Assembly: GCF_048751585.1 (NCBI RefSeq)
Contig: NZ_JAZHOB010000009.1
Coordinates: 186,001 to 250,000, forward strand
Origin: G025836975 sp048751585
GTDB taxonomy: Bacteria; Pseudomonadota; Gammaproteobacteria; Burkholderiales; Burkholderiaceae_B
Reading direction: 5' to 3'
Length of the DNA stretch: 64,000 nucleotides
Shown here: positions 16,855 to 25,511 of the stretch, piece by piece
Position numbering within the stretch: position 1 is the first letter of the stretch
Layout: each line of letters opens with the position of its first letter
Position numbers and translations under genes: made by a program
Notes under the pieces: generated by a model
The model's database searches: none
Told to the model about the DNA's origin: nothing
Seen by the model: the letters and a program-made list of their open reading frames with translations, nothing else

Positions 16855-18090
16855 ATGCAAGATCTGGAGATAAGGAAAGTTACGTTAGTACCCGGCATTG
16901 GCGGTTTTTGGGTCAATGACCAACCCGCCATCCAAACAGGCGCGGAGGCCGATGGTTTCTTTTTCAAAGGCAAGCCTGTTACTCCTGGATTCTCTGCGAT
17001 ACGCGAGCCCAGCGTCGCCTACTGCATCATGGTGGAGCTTGCCGATGGGCGCGTGGCCTACGGAGATTGCGTAACGGTGCTGAACGCCGGCTATGCAGGC
17101 AGGCCGCCACCCCTGCGCACCGAGAACCTGCCTCGTGTAGAGGCGGCGTTGGCTGCCATGTACAACGCAAAGAAGTTCAAGGGATTCCGTCAAGCGGCCG
17201 CCTTGCTTGACGATCTTGATCTTGAAAAGGAATTGCTGACACCCGTCGCGTACGGAATGTCTCAAGCCTTGCTTTCCGCGGCCGCATTGGCCAAGCACAC
17301 CATCATGGCGCAAATCCTGATCGACGAATATCAAATCCAGGAGCGCTATGCGGCGCCAGGGTTTGCCGGGTCTTGCGGCGGGCAATGGGAACAAAATGTG
17401 GAAAAGGCGATCATGCGGCGCGTTGCAATGTTCCCTCAAAGCGCAATACAAACACGCACGCAATGCGAACAGCTTCCCGAATACGTTTCATGGATCATAA
17501 AACGGATCGATAACCTGGGTGGCGGCGAGTATCAGCCCGACTTGCATTTTGACTTCCACTCTTCCCTGGGTCGCATGTTTGACAATGACGAAGACAAGAT
17601 TTGCGACTACTTGTCAAAGATAGTCCGGCTTGCAGGCCACCATCAGGTTTACTTCGAAGATCCCACCGTAAGCTCCTCCGCCAGTGAGGCTTGCGAACGC
17701 ATGGCAAGCCTGCGCCATCGGCTCGATGCATCAGGCCCAAAATGCAAGCTGATTGCGGATGAGTGGGTCAATAATCCCGGAGAAATGCTGCGGTTCGCCA
17801 AAGCAAAGGCGGCGCACGCGTTTCAAATCAAGAGCCCCGACAATGGATCTCTGGTCAACACCATACAGGCGATTCAAACCTGCAAAGAACATGATGTATT
17901 GCCCTATTTAGGGGGCAGCTGTAACGAAACCGATATTTCGGTTCGAGCCACCGTGCACGTCGGGATCGCACTTGGCGCATGGCGCATGTTTACCCGTCCA
18001 GGCCTGGGGTTCGACGAGGGGCTCATGGTGGTGACGAATGAAACCAACCGCGGCATGGCGCAGCTTAACCGCACAAAGGAATCAAGCTAA
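16855..18090 (+). CDS. Methylaspartate ammonia-lyase homologue with altered active-site residues
   Basis: A 411-residue enolase-superfamily protein aligning along its whole length with methylaspartate ammonia-lyase (3-methylaspartate to mesaconate plus NH3). The metal ligands are kept (D in HFDFH, E in YFEDPT, D in IADEWVN) and so is the catalytic lysine K326 in FQIKSPD (K331 of the clostridial enzyme). From the clostridial sequence as remembered, H194 becomes Q195 (MFPQSAIQ), Q73 becomes L (VTVLNAG), Q172 becomes G (FAGSCG) and L384 becomes F (WRMFTRPG). These are the second acid/base and substrate-pocket positions. It is likely an ammonia-lyase for another substituted aspartate. It heads an operon with tetR, two Bugs and MmgE/PrpD. 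Confidence 0.85.
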   Translation: MQDLEIRKVTLVPGIGGFWVNDQPAIQTGAEADGFFFKGKPVTPGFSAIREPSVAYCIMVELADGRVAYGDCVTVLNAGYAGRPPPLRTENLPRVEAALAAMYNAKKFKGFRQAAALLDDLDLEKELLTPVAYGMSQALLSAAALAKHTIMAQILIDEYQIQERYAAPGFAGSCGGQWEQNVEKAIMRRVAMFPQSAIQTRTQCEQLPEYVSWIIKRIDNLGGGEYQPDLHFDFHSSLGRMFDNDEDKICDYLSKIVRLAGHHQVYFEDPTVSSSASEACERMASLRHRLDASGPKCKLIADEWVNNPGEMLRFAKAKAAHAFQIKSPDNGSLVNTIQAIQTCKEHDVLPYLGGSCNETDISVRATVHVGIALGAWRMFTRPGLGFDEGLMVVTNETNRGMAQLNRTKESS

Positions 18091-18647
18091 TGGGTGCGGC
18101 ATTGCTCCCTCTCACGGAAGTCTTGAACCGCTTGGCCCAGGTATTCAAAGAAGAAGGCTACGACTCCGCGACCTTGTCGCGCCTATCCAGCGCAACCGGA
18201 TTGGGTAAAGCGAGCCTTTATCATCATTTTCCCGGGGGGAAAGTCGATATGGCCATTGCCGTGGCGGAAAGATCCAACCGGATCTTCCACGAGCAGATCA
18301 TTGCCCCGCTGCAAAGCGATGGAGATCCAGTCAAGCGCATTGAGCAGATGATCAAGCACTTGAATATCTATTACTCCCAAGGCGAAGAGTCCTGCCTGCT
18401 GGGGATGCTTGCAATGGGCGGCAGCGCTCCGTTATTTCAAGAACATGTTCGCCGCGGACTTGGAGACTGGGTCGAAGCCCTTGCCCAAGCCCTTATCCAA
18501 GCCGGCTTTTCCACAACGGAAGCCCATCAACGGGCCGAGGACACGGTTTTCAGAATCGAGGGAGCCCTGTTGGTCGCTCGAGGAACGGGCGATCCCAGCC
18601 CTTTCCGTCGAATGGTGGCGCAACTGAAAAGCCAATTATTGCAGTAA
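18090..18647 (+). CDS. TetR-family transcriptional regulator
   Basis: A 185-residue regulator whose ATG overlaps the stop of the preceding gene (TAATG), implying translational coupling. The helix-turn-helix is at about residues 25-52 (DSATLSRLSSATGLGKASLYHHFPGG), followed by an all-helical ligand domain. A TACCGA-N4-TCGGTA dyad before the operon is a probable site for it. Being inside the operon, it most likely represses its own transcription until the substrate or a product binds. Confidence 0.92.
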   Translation: MGAALLPLTEVLNRLAQVFKEEGYDSATLSRLSSATGLGKASLYHHFPGGKVDMAIAVAERSNRIFHEQIIAPLQSDGDPVKRIEQMIKHLNIYYSQGEESCLLGMLAMGGSAPLFQEHVRRGLGDWVEALAQALIQAGFSTTEAHQRAEDTVFRIEGALLVARGTGDPSPFRRMVAQLKSQLLQ

Positions 18648-18695
18648 GAAAGCTGGCGGAAATCACACAAAAACGATATCAGTGAGGAGACAACC

Positions 18696-19685
18696 ATGAA
18701 GAAAAAACTATATACGGCGCTAAGCGCTCTTGTTTCAATCGCCTCGGCAACGGCGCTGGCCGGTAATCCGGCCTTCGCGGCCGACGGCTTCCCCAACCAG
18801 CCCATACGACTTATTGTGCCGTTCTCGCCTGGCGGCTCAACGGATATCGTTGCCCGCTATATCAGCAAAGAACTTGGCGACGAGCTAGGCCAGCCCGTTG
18901 TCATCGAAAACCGGCCCGGAGCAACCGGCCAGATTGCCTCGGTGGCCGTAGCCAGGGCCAAGCCCGATGGGCATACCCTTATCATGGCCACCACAAGCAC
19001 TCATAGCATCAGCCCCTACTTGCATGGCACGCAGCCGTTTGACCCGATCGGCGACTTCGAGCCCATCAGCAATGTTGCTTTACTGCCCTTTGTTCTGGTG
19101 GCAACGCCGAAGCTGCAGGTCAGCTCGGTGAAAGATCTCATTCAGCTCGCCAAAGCCAAGCCGGGGTCCATCTCCTACGCATCATCAGGAAACGGAAGTT
19201 CGCTGCATCTGGCCAGCGTCCTGCTGACCAGCATGGCCGATGTGAACATGATGCATGTCCCATACAAAGGGGCCGCGCCGGCGGTCACCGATGTAATGGG
19301 CGGCCAGGTAGCCGTCATGTTCGACACCATTCCTTCCTCGCTGCCCAATGCGCAGGCGGGAAAACTGAAGATCCTGGCCGTCAGCAGTCCCGAAAGATCC
19401 CAGTTGCTGCCCAATGTGCCGACGATTGCCGAAACAGGCCTTCCGGGCTACGAGGTGGTGGGCTGGGCGGGCCTGCTTGCACCCAAGGGGACCTCTTCAG
19501 CCGTCATAGAAAAAATCAACATAGCGGTAAACAAAATCTTGCAGACTCCCGAAATGCGTGAACGCTTTACCGGACAGGGAGCAGAACCGGCCGCCACCAC
19601 CCAATCGCAGTTCGCGGCACTGATGAAAGCCGAAGATACAAAATGGCAAAAGGTCATCAAAGAGTCCGGCATCAAAGCCCAATAG
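18696..19685 (+). CDS. Bug/TctC-family substrate-binding protein (first of a tandem pair)
   Basis: A 329-residue periplasmic binding protein: signal peptide about residues 1-28 (LVSIASATALAGNPAFAA), then PFSPGGSTDIVARYISKEL and HVPYKGAAPAVTDVMGGQ. GAGGAGA precedes the ATG. A second Bug gene follows after 33 bp. The two differ clearly (for example GGSTDIVARY against GGGVDSLARS), so this is not a recent duplication; they may bind two compounds of one pathway or two stereoisomers. No permease is in the operon. Confidence 0.93.
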   Translation: MKKKLYTALSALVSIASATALAGNPAFAADGFPNQPIRLIVPFSPGGSTDIVARYISKELGDELGQPVVIENRPGATGQIASVAVARAKPDGHTLIMATTSTHSISPYLHGTQPFDPIGDFEPISNVALLPFVLVATPKLQVSSVKDLIQLAKAKPGSISYASSGNGSSLHLASVLLTSMADVNMMHVPYKGAAPAVTDVMGGQVAVMFDTIPSSLPNAQAGKLKILAVSSPERSQLLPNVPTIAETGLPGYEVVGWAGLLAPKGTSSAVIEKINIAVNKILQTPEMRERFTGQGAEPAATTQSQFAALMKAEDTKWQKVIKESGIKAQ

Positions 19686-19718
19686 CCCGATCCGCTGATC
19701 AACACAGAGGCAAACACC

Positions 19719-20687
19719 ATGAAAATCACGCTTAAACATCTGATGCTTAACGGACTCGTCGCATTGGCCGTCACCGCCGGAGTTCCCGCTTTCGCCAACG
19801 GGCCTATCAGCATCGTCGCCCCTTACCCGCCAGGGGGCGGTGTCGACTCTTTAGCCAGGTCCATAAGCCCGGAACTGGGCACCGCTCTGGGGAGCAACAT
19901 AATTGTCGAAAATCGCCCTGGAGCCAACGGGATAATCGGCACGGATTTCGTCGCAAAGGCCAAACCCGACGGCAAGACGCTGCTGCTGGGCAACATTGGG
20001 CCCAACGCCGTGAACCAGTCGCTTTATCCCAAGCTGCCTTATGACTGCATCAAAGATTTCGTCCCCATAGGCTTGGTGGCGAAAACAACCCACGTCTTCG
20101 CTGTCCACCCCTCCATACCCGTCAAGACAGTTGCCGAGTTCATCGAATATGCAAAAAAGAGCCCAGGCCAACTCAGCTTTGCCTCGACAGGCACGGGCGG
20201 CTCACCCCATTTGGCAGGAGAGCTCTTTCAGCTGATGGCGGGGGTAAAAATGGTTCATGTGCCATACAAAGGCGCGGCAGCGGCCAATACAGACCTGCTT
20301 GGGGGCCACGTAAACGCCACATTCACCACCCTGCCCAGCGTCCTGCCTCATATCAAAGCGGGAAGCCTGCGAGCCTTGGCGGTAACCAGCACCAGCCGCT
20401 CCAGCGCCCTGCCCGACGTTCCAACGATGCAAGAAGCCGGTGTGGCGGGCTATTCCATGAACACCTGGTACGGGCTATTTGCCCCTGGCGGAAGCAAAAA
20501 AGACGTAGTCGACTCTTTAAACAAGAGTGTGACCGCAGTCATAAAGAATCCAGCCGTAGCCGCAAGGCTTGAAGGCCAAGGCTATGAAGTCGATTACAGC
20601 ACGCCTGAAGAGTTCGCCGCCTACGTCAGCCAGGAGGTTGAAAAGTGGGGCGAGGTTGTCCAGAAAAGTAAATTAACCATAAATTAA
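19719..20687 (+). CDS. Bug/TctC-family substrate-binding protein (second of a tandem pair)
   Basis: A 322-residue periplasmic binding protein with signal peptide (about residues 1-26, LNGLVALAVTAGVPAFAN), ligand loop PYPPGGGVDSLARSISPEL and HVPYKGAAAANTDLLGGH. It lies between another Bug gene and the MmgE/PrpD gene, which starts 11 bp after it. It probably supplies the substrate of the ammonia-lyase homologue or of the MmgE/PrpD protein (inference). Confidence 0.93.
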   Translation: MKITLKHLMLNGLVALAVTAGVPAFANGPISIVAPYPPGGGVDSLARSISPELGTALGSNIIVENRPGANGIIGTDFVAKAKPDGKTLLLGNIGPNAVNQSLYPKLPYDCIKDFVPIGLVAKTTHVFAVHPSIPVKTVAEFIEYAKKSPGQLSFASTGTGGSPHLAGELFQLMAGVKMVHVPYKGAAAANTDLLGGHVNATFTTLPSVLPHIKAGSLRALAVTSTSRSSALPDVPTMQEAGVAGYSMNTWYGLFAPGGSKKDVVDSLNKSVTAVIKNPAVAARLEGQGYEVDYSTPEEFAAYVSQEVEKWGEVVQKSKLTIN

Positions 20688-20698
20688 ATCGATAAGTC

Positions 20699-22117
20699 AT
20701 GGAAACAGGCTCGTCTCCGGACCCATTAGCCACTTGCCAAGCGGGCAAGGTCACTGAAACCCTGGTTGAACAGGCTCTGGCGTATCGCTTCGACACACTG
20801 CCCGCCGATGTTATTGCGATAGCTAAACAGTGCATTCTGGACTGGTTTGCCGTGACAATAGCCGGCTGCGCCGAGCCTGTGCATGGCATTTTGCTAGGCG
20901 CCGAGCATCCGGGCTTCGAACAAAATGGATACGCTTCCGTTGTCGGGCAAGCCGGGCGGTACACGGCGCAGCAAGCGGCCTTGATCAATGGAACAACCGC
21001 CCATGCCCTGGATTTTGATGACGTCAACTTGTCCATATCCGGGCACCCGACGGCTGTTATTTTTTCCGCCCTGCTGGCTTTGGCCCAACAACACGGCAAG
21101 AGCGGAAAAGAGCTTATCACCGCCTTCGTCGCCGGCTATGAGACCGCTTGCCGGATTGGCCAGCTACTTGCGCCCGGCCACTTGGCACGGGGCTATCACG
21201 CCACCGGAACGATATGCACCTTTGGTGCCGCCGCCGCATGCGCACATCTTATTGGCTTGAACCCGATACAGACCGCAAGCGTGCTGGGCATAGCGGGAAC
21301 GCAGGCCGCCGGACTGAAGGCAATGTTTGGGACCATGGCCAAGCCGCTGCATGCCGGGCTGGCCGCAAGAAATGGACTGGCCGCCGCTGTCCTGGTTCAG
21401 CACGGCCTTGATGGGCCTGTAAACATCTTCGAACATGGGATGGGCTTTTCCCTCACCCATAGTCCGGACTTCAATGCATCGAAGGCACTGGGCGAGCCCG
21501 ATCAAGGCTTTCATATAAGAAATAATTTATTCAAATTCGACGCATCGTGCTTTGGAACGATAGCCACGCTGGAATGCATACGGCAAATCAAGCAGGAGCG
21601 GCCCATCGTGGCGTCGGAGATTAAAAAAGTAGCCATTCACGCCGATCGCACCGTCGATTCCATTTGCAACATCCAAAGTCCCAAAACTGGTACCGAAGCA
21701 AAGTTCAGCCTGCGCCAGAATGCCACCTATGCGCTGGCTGGATGGGATACAGGAAAAGCCGAAACCTACAACGACGCCCTTGCCAACGATAAAGACATCA
21801 TCCAGCTTCGAGAAAAGGTCGACGTAAACCTGATGGATGGATGGCCACCGATGCAGGCGAAGGTCGAAATCGAAACACTGCAGGGACAACGCTACTGTGC
21901 GCTGGTCGATGCGGGCATGCCTTCAATGGATCTGCTTACGCAAAGCGAACGGCTTGAGCATAAGTTCTTCCAACTGGCCTCTCCATTACTTGGCCATGTA
22001 GCCTGCAAAAAACTTGCCGGCGACATTTCTGAATTTGAACGCCTTGAAAACCTTGGCGTGAAGGAAAGCAGAGGTTCGGCCCGGCATCCCGGAAGCTTCC
22101 CGGAGGTTTGGCTGTAG
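20699..22117 (+). CDS. MmgE/PrpD-family protein
   Basis: A 472-residue member of the MmgE/PrpD family, which holds 2-methylcitrate dehydratase, cis-aconitate decarboxylase and other enzymes acting on branched di- or tricarboxylates. Family marks: NGTTAHALDFDDVN (about residues 96-109), GYETACRIG and GYHATGTICTFGAAAACA. Directly after two Bugs and in the operon of the ammonia-lyase homologue, it may add or remove water on the unsaturated diacid released by that enzyme (inference). No other methylcitrate-cycle gene is nearby. Confidence 0.9.
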   Translation: METGSSPDPLATCQAGKVTETLVEQALAYRFDTLPADVIAIAKQCILDWFAVTIAGCAEPVHGILLGAEHPGFEQNGYASVVGQAGRYTAQQAALINGTTAHALDFDDVNLSISGHPTAVIFSALLALAQQHGKSGKELITAFVAGYETACRIGQLLAPGHLARGYHATGTICTFGAAAACAHLIGLNPIQTASVLGIAGTQAAGLKAMFGTMAKPLHAGLAARNGLAAAVLVQHGLDGPVNIFEHGMGFSLTHSPDFNASKALGEPDQGFHIRNNLFKFDASCFGTIATLECIRQIKQERPIVASEIKKVAIHADRTVDSICNIQSPKTGTEAKFSLRQNATYALAGWDTGKAETYNDALANDKDIIQLREKVDVNLMDGWPPMQAKVEIETLQGQRYCALVDAGMPSMDLLTQSERLEHKFFQLASPLLGHVACKKLAGDISEFERLENLGVKESRGSARHPGSFPEVWL

Positions 22118-22148
22118 GGTGTCCAGCGCCTTTCTGGCAAAAATCGAC

Positions 22149-22445
22149 CTACGCGTGCTCCAGCGGCGTGATCTTCGCCAGCACATCCGCCAGCGCGTCT
22201 TTGGCAACGTCAGTGTCATGCGCTACCTGGACGCGCAGCCAATAGCCGTCCGACAACCCGAAGAACCGGCACAAGCGAAGATCTGTGTCGGCCGTGATGG
22301 CCCGCATCCCCTTTACTATCTCGTTGATGCGCCGCGCCGAAACGCCGATCTCTTTCGCCAAGCGGTATTGGCTTATACCCAGCGGGGCCAAGAACTCTTC
22401 TTGCAATAGCTCCCCCGGGGTTACCGGAGCAATTTCACGAACCAT
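22149..22445 (-). CDS. higA: HigA-type antitoxin
   Basis: A 98-residue XRE-type antitoxin of the HigA/VapI group. The N-terminal motif VTPGELLQEEFLAPLGISQYRLAKEIG and the helix-turn-helix ARRINEIVKGMRAITADTDLRL are typical. It lies 12 bp after higB, the toxin-first order of this family. It should neutralise HigB and, with it, repress the pair at the dyad 22744-22764. Confidence 0.92.
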   Translation of the reverse strand: MVREIAPVTPGELLQEEFLAPLGISQYRLAKEIGVSARRINEIVKGMRAITADTDLRLCRFFGLSDGYWLRVQVAHDTDVAKDALADVLAKITPLEHA

Positions 22446-22457
22446 AATTCGCTCTTT

Positions 22458-22736
22458 TCAGTGATAGTCCACAATTTCCAAGTCGTATGCATAGCCATCG
22501 CGCCATACGAAACAAATCCGCCATTGATCATTGATGCGAATACTATGCTGCCCTTTGCGGTTACCTTTCAGGGCTTCCAGGCGATTCTGGGGTGGAATGC
22601 GTAAATCTTCCAACCGCAAAGCCGCTTCCAGTTGACGCAATTTACGCAGAGCGACCCGCTCGATGTTCACGAAACGTGCAACCCGCCTGCCTTCATGCAA
22701 AGCCTGGGTATCAGGGCATTTGAACGATTCGATCAT
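22458..22736 (-). CDS. higB: HigB-type mRNA-interferase toxin
   Basis: A 92-residue RelE-superfamily toxin of the HigB type, a ribosome-dependent mRNA-cleaving enzyme. The C-terminal block QHSIRINDQWRICFVWRDG is the family signature and MIESFKCPDTQALHEG the usual start. The ATG at 22736 is chosen because a longer reading from 22787 would put the palindromic operator (22744-22764) inside the gene and adds residues the family does not have. Confidence 0.92.
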   Translation of the reverse strand: MIESFKCPDTQALHEGRRVARFVNIERVALRKLRQLEAALRLEDLRIPPQNRLEALKGNRKGQHSIRINDQWRICFVWRDGYAYDLEIVDYH

Positions 22737-22743
22737 GGCCAAA

Positions 22744-22764
22744 TAATAACGCCATGCGTTATTA
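22744..22764. promoter_or_regulatory. higBA operator palindrome
   Basis: A 21-bp perfect dyad with arms TAATAACGC and GCGTTATTA around a 3-bp centre, 8 bp before the higB start codon. Position and symmetry fit autoregulation by HigA or HigBA. Confidence 0.7.
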
Positions 22765-22904
22765 AGGTCAAACATCACCTTAGGCAAGGTTTGGAATCTA
22801 CTGGATCATTCCACCCTTATGGCCGGCTGTTTGATACTTATTAAGCAGGCTGCTAATAAACTTTAAAGCTCTCCTACCTCCACTCTTGCCCTTGCCCTTG
22901 CCGG

Positions 22905-23837
22905 TCAGAGTACTTTTTCGTCCTTCACGTCGAAGGCAAGTTCCACCTGCCTCCTTAACCATCTTACCGAGTCAATTCCATCCCAGCGCTTGGCCCAGAT
23001 CATGGAATACGTTGTCTCGGCGATTTCGTCAGGAAGCTCCTTGATGGCCAAAGGGTACTGAGACAGCGCCAGTTCCGCGGCTCGCCTGGGCAATGTGGTG
23101 ATGCAATCGCTTTCTAGAAGCACATGCGGTGCAAGAGCCAAATTGGACACGAAGAACTGGAATCGGCGACTCAGTCCCCGTTGAGCCAAAAGGCTATCGA
23201 TCTCATTCGGCTGGCCAAGCATGGTGGATGTCGTAACGAATCGCAATGTGGTCAAAAGCTCGATGGTCAACTGCTTTTTCAGCACCGGATGCCCTTGCCG
23301 CATCACACAGACACGTCGATCCGTAAATAGAGGCTTGATCAGGCAAGAGCTCGGACAGCCATCAAAACGGCCTACGGCCAAATGCATTTGGCCGCTCAAC
23401 AATGCTTCCGCGGGCACTTGGGAACCCGGGACAGGCGTAAAGTGAACGGAGACTGACGGCGCGGCCTTTGAAAAATTGCGAGCCATCCACGTCGATAGCA
23501 TCGATTCTGTCAGGCTGTTGCTACCCACATGGAATACATCCTTGGCTGTGGCCGGATTAAACGGGTTGGCATGATCAAGGGTGGCGCGCGTTTCGTCCAA
23601 TGCGCGCTGCAAACTGGGCCAGAGGGCAAGGGCATATGGAGTCGGCTCCAAGTGCCCACGAACTCGAACAAGCAAGGGATCACTAAACAGGCGTCGCAGT
23701 TTTGCCAAGTCCCGGCTGATTCCCGGCTGGGTGCGCGCCAGGATCTCAGCCGTCTTGGTCGCGCTTCTTGTGCGAAGCAAGGTATCCAGAACGGGAAGCA
23801 GATTCAGGTCAAACCGTCGAAGGGCTAAGTCTTGCAT
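22905..23837 (-). CDS. LysR-family transcriptional regulator
   Basis: A LysR-type regulator of about 310 residues. The N-terminus LALRRFDLNLLPVLDTLLRTRSATKTAEILARTQPGISRDLAKLRRLF resembles the NodD/LinR-like branch, many of which act on aromatic or carboxylic-acid operons. The ATG at 23837 is chosen over one at 23858 because the upstream codon overlaps the dyad 23856-23873. It is divergent from the M81 gene at 23960 and probably activates it. Confidence 0.9.
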   Translation of the reverse strand: MQDLALRRFDLNLLPVLDTLLRTRSATKTAEILARTQPGISRDLAKLRRLFSDPLLVRVRGHLEPTPYALALWPSLQRALDETRATLDHANPFNPATAKDVFHVGSNSLTESMLSTWMARNFSKAAPSVSVHFTPVPGSQVPAEALLSGQMHLAVGRFDGCPSSCLIKPLFTDRRVCVMRQGHPVLKKQLTIELLTTLRFVTTSTMLGQPNEIDSLLAQRGLSRRFQFFVSNLALAPHVLLESDCITTLPRRAAELALSQYPLAIKELPDEIAETTYSMIWAKRWDGIDSVRWLRRQVELAFDVKDEKVL

Positions 23838-23855
23838 GGGTAACCTCGAAATCAA

Positions 23856-23922
23856 CATATCAAAAATGGTATGAAGTCTTCTATTTTAATGATTTGACCG
23901 GCATACACAACGTACCTAGAGT
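23856..23922 (+). promoter_or_regulatory. LysR-type activated promoter of the M81-Bug-deacetylase operon
   Basis: Dyad CATA.C(A)....(T)G.TATG at 23856-23873, then TTGACC (-35, 23894-23899), a 17-bp spacer and TAGAGT (-10, 23917-23922). The dyad centre is about 65 bp before the inferred start of transcription, the usual place of a LysR recognition site. Confidence 0.6.
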
Positions 23923-23959
23923 GAGCTCTATCGGACTTGTAGACGCAATCTAAGGACAT

Positions 23960-25462
23960 ATGCCGCATACCATCGTTTCCATTCAGTTCAGCCACGAAAC
24001 CAACACGTTCAGCAGCTCGATTACGGACATGGAGGCATTTCGCCGACGCATCTTTGTTGAAGGCGATTCGGTGGCGAAACGTTTTGCCGGGACCAGCACC
24101 GAATTGGGCGCGCATCTTGTGGCGGCGGAGCAATATGGCTGGACTTTGCGCCAACCCTTCGCCGCCCATGGCACGCCCTCCGGGTTGGTGTCGCGCCAAA
24201 TGCTCGACCATTGCGTGCAGATGCTGACGCGCGCAGCGGCAGGCGCCGACGGCGCCCTGCTGGCTTTGCACGGAGCCATGGTCGCGGAAGGCATTGACGA
24301 CGCCGAGGGATACATCCTTCAGCAACTTAGACACGTGTTAGGGCCGGACAAGCCGATAGTCATCACGCTGGATACGCATGCGAACGTAACTCCCAAGATG
24401 GGAGAGCTGATCAATGGCCTGTTCGTATATCGCACCTATCCGCATGTCGATCAGCATGCGCTCGCCCTTGAAGCCGCGGCATTGCTGAATCGAATGCTCA
24501 CGACCGGCGACAGGTTCAACGTCCATGTATTCAAGCCCCCAATGCTGGATGGCGCCGATCATGGCCGCACGCATGGCCGTGGGCCCATGCCTAGACTGCT
24601 TGACAAGGCAAAGGCCATATGCCGGCAACACCCGGGCATAGAAGCCGTCGAGGTATCGGTCGGTTTCCCGTGGTCGGACATCGAGCAGGCTGGGCCGGCG
24701 GTAACCGTCACATCGTTGGCAGGTCGCGATCACGCAGGCGGCGTGATCCGGCCATTAATGGAGGAACTATGGAAGACCCGGGCAGAGCGATCGATTGAAT
24801 TGCTTGATCTGCCCACGGTGATCCAGGAAATACAGCAAACACCAGAAGGAAACGGACCTATTGTCGTTGCGGATTTCAGTGACAACCCCGGGCATGGAGC
24901 GCCAGGCGACGGAGTGGCGCTGTTACGCGCTTTGCATAAAGCGGGCATTCGGGGAGTCGCGGCCGCCTGCATATGCGATCCAGAAGCCGTTCAGGAATGT
25001 GCCGCCGCGGGTGTCGGGGCGGAACTGCGGTTGACCTTCGGTGCGCGCCGTCTGCCCCAGGTATATGGCGAACCATTCAGCGGCCATTGCCGCGTGCAGC
25101 GGATCGGCGACGGGAACCTGGTGTACGAAGGCCCGATGCGCCGTGGAACGCGGCTGACGCTGGGCCCCACCGCCACCGTTATTTGCGGCGAGCTGACGGT
25201 TATCCTGACCACCAATAACATTCAGACGCAGGATCTGAGCTTTTTTCGATCCAATGGCGTGGACCCAACCCGCGCCAATGTGCTTGTTGTGAAATCGCAG
25301 CAGCATTTCAGGGCAGCCTTCGAACCTATCGCGCGGCGCGTGCTGCTGGCCGACAGCGGCGGCTTTGTTTCTCCCGACCTGTCCAGATTTACCTACCGTA
25401 AAGTCCGCAGGCCGATCTGGCCGCTGGATGAAATGCCCGACACATTGCCCTCGTTTATCTGA
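23960..25462 (+). CDS. M81-family (MlrC-like) metallopeptidase
   Basis: A 500-residue protein of peptidase family M81, related to MlrC, which opens or trims microcystin-derived peptides. It has the N-terminal block IVSIQFSHETNTFSSSITDM, the DTHANVTPKM block (about residues 137-146) and the C-terminal MlrC domain with VKSQQHFRAAFEPIA. No signal peptide, so cytoplasmic. AAGGA precedes the ATG. In Alcaligenaceae such genes commonly sit beside Bugs, as here, suggesting cleavage of a small amide or imide substrate rather than proteins (inference). Confidence 0.88.
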   Translation: MPHTIVSIQFSHETNTFSSSITDMEAFRRRIFVEGDSVAKRFAGTSTELGAHLVAAEQYGWTLRQPFAAHGTPSGLVSRQMLDHCVQMLTRAAAGADGALLALHGAMVAEGIDDAEGYILQQLRHVLGPDKPIVITLDTHANVTPKMGELINGLFVYRTYPHVDQHALALEAAALLNRMLTTGDRFNVHVFKPPMLDGADHGRTHGRGPMPRLLDKAKAICRQHPGIEAVEVSVGFPWSDIEQAGPAVTVTSLAGRDHAGGVIRPLMEELWKTRAERSIELLDLPTVIQEIQQTPEGNGPIVVADFSDNPGHGAPGDGVALLRALHKAGIRGVAAACICDPEAVQECAAAGVGAELRLTFGARRLPQVYGEPFSGHCRVQRIGDGNLVYEGPMRRGTRLTLGPTATVICGELTVILTTNNIQTQDLSFFRSNGVDPTRANVLVVKSQQHFRAAFEPIARRVLLADSGGFVSPDLSRFTYRKVRRPIWPLDEMPDTLPSFI

Positions 25463-25511
25463 GGAACTGTTCAGTACCACTCAAACAAATACACCGCTAA
25501 AGGAGATTGAC

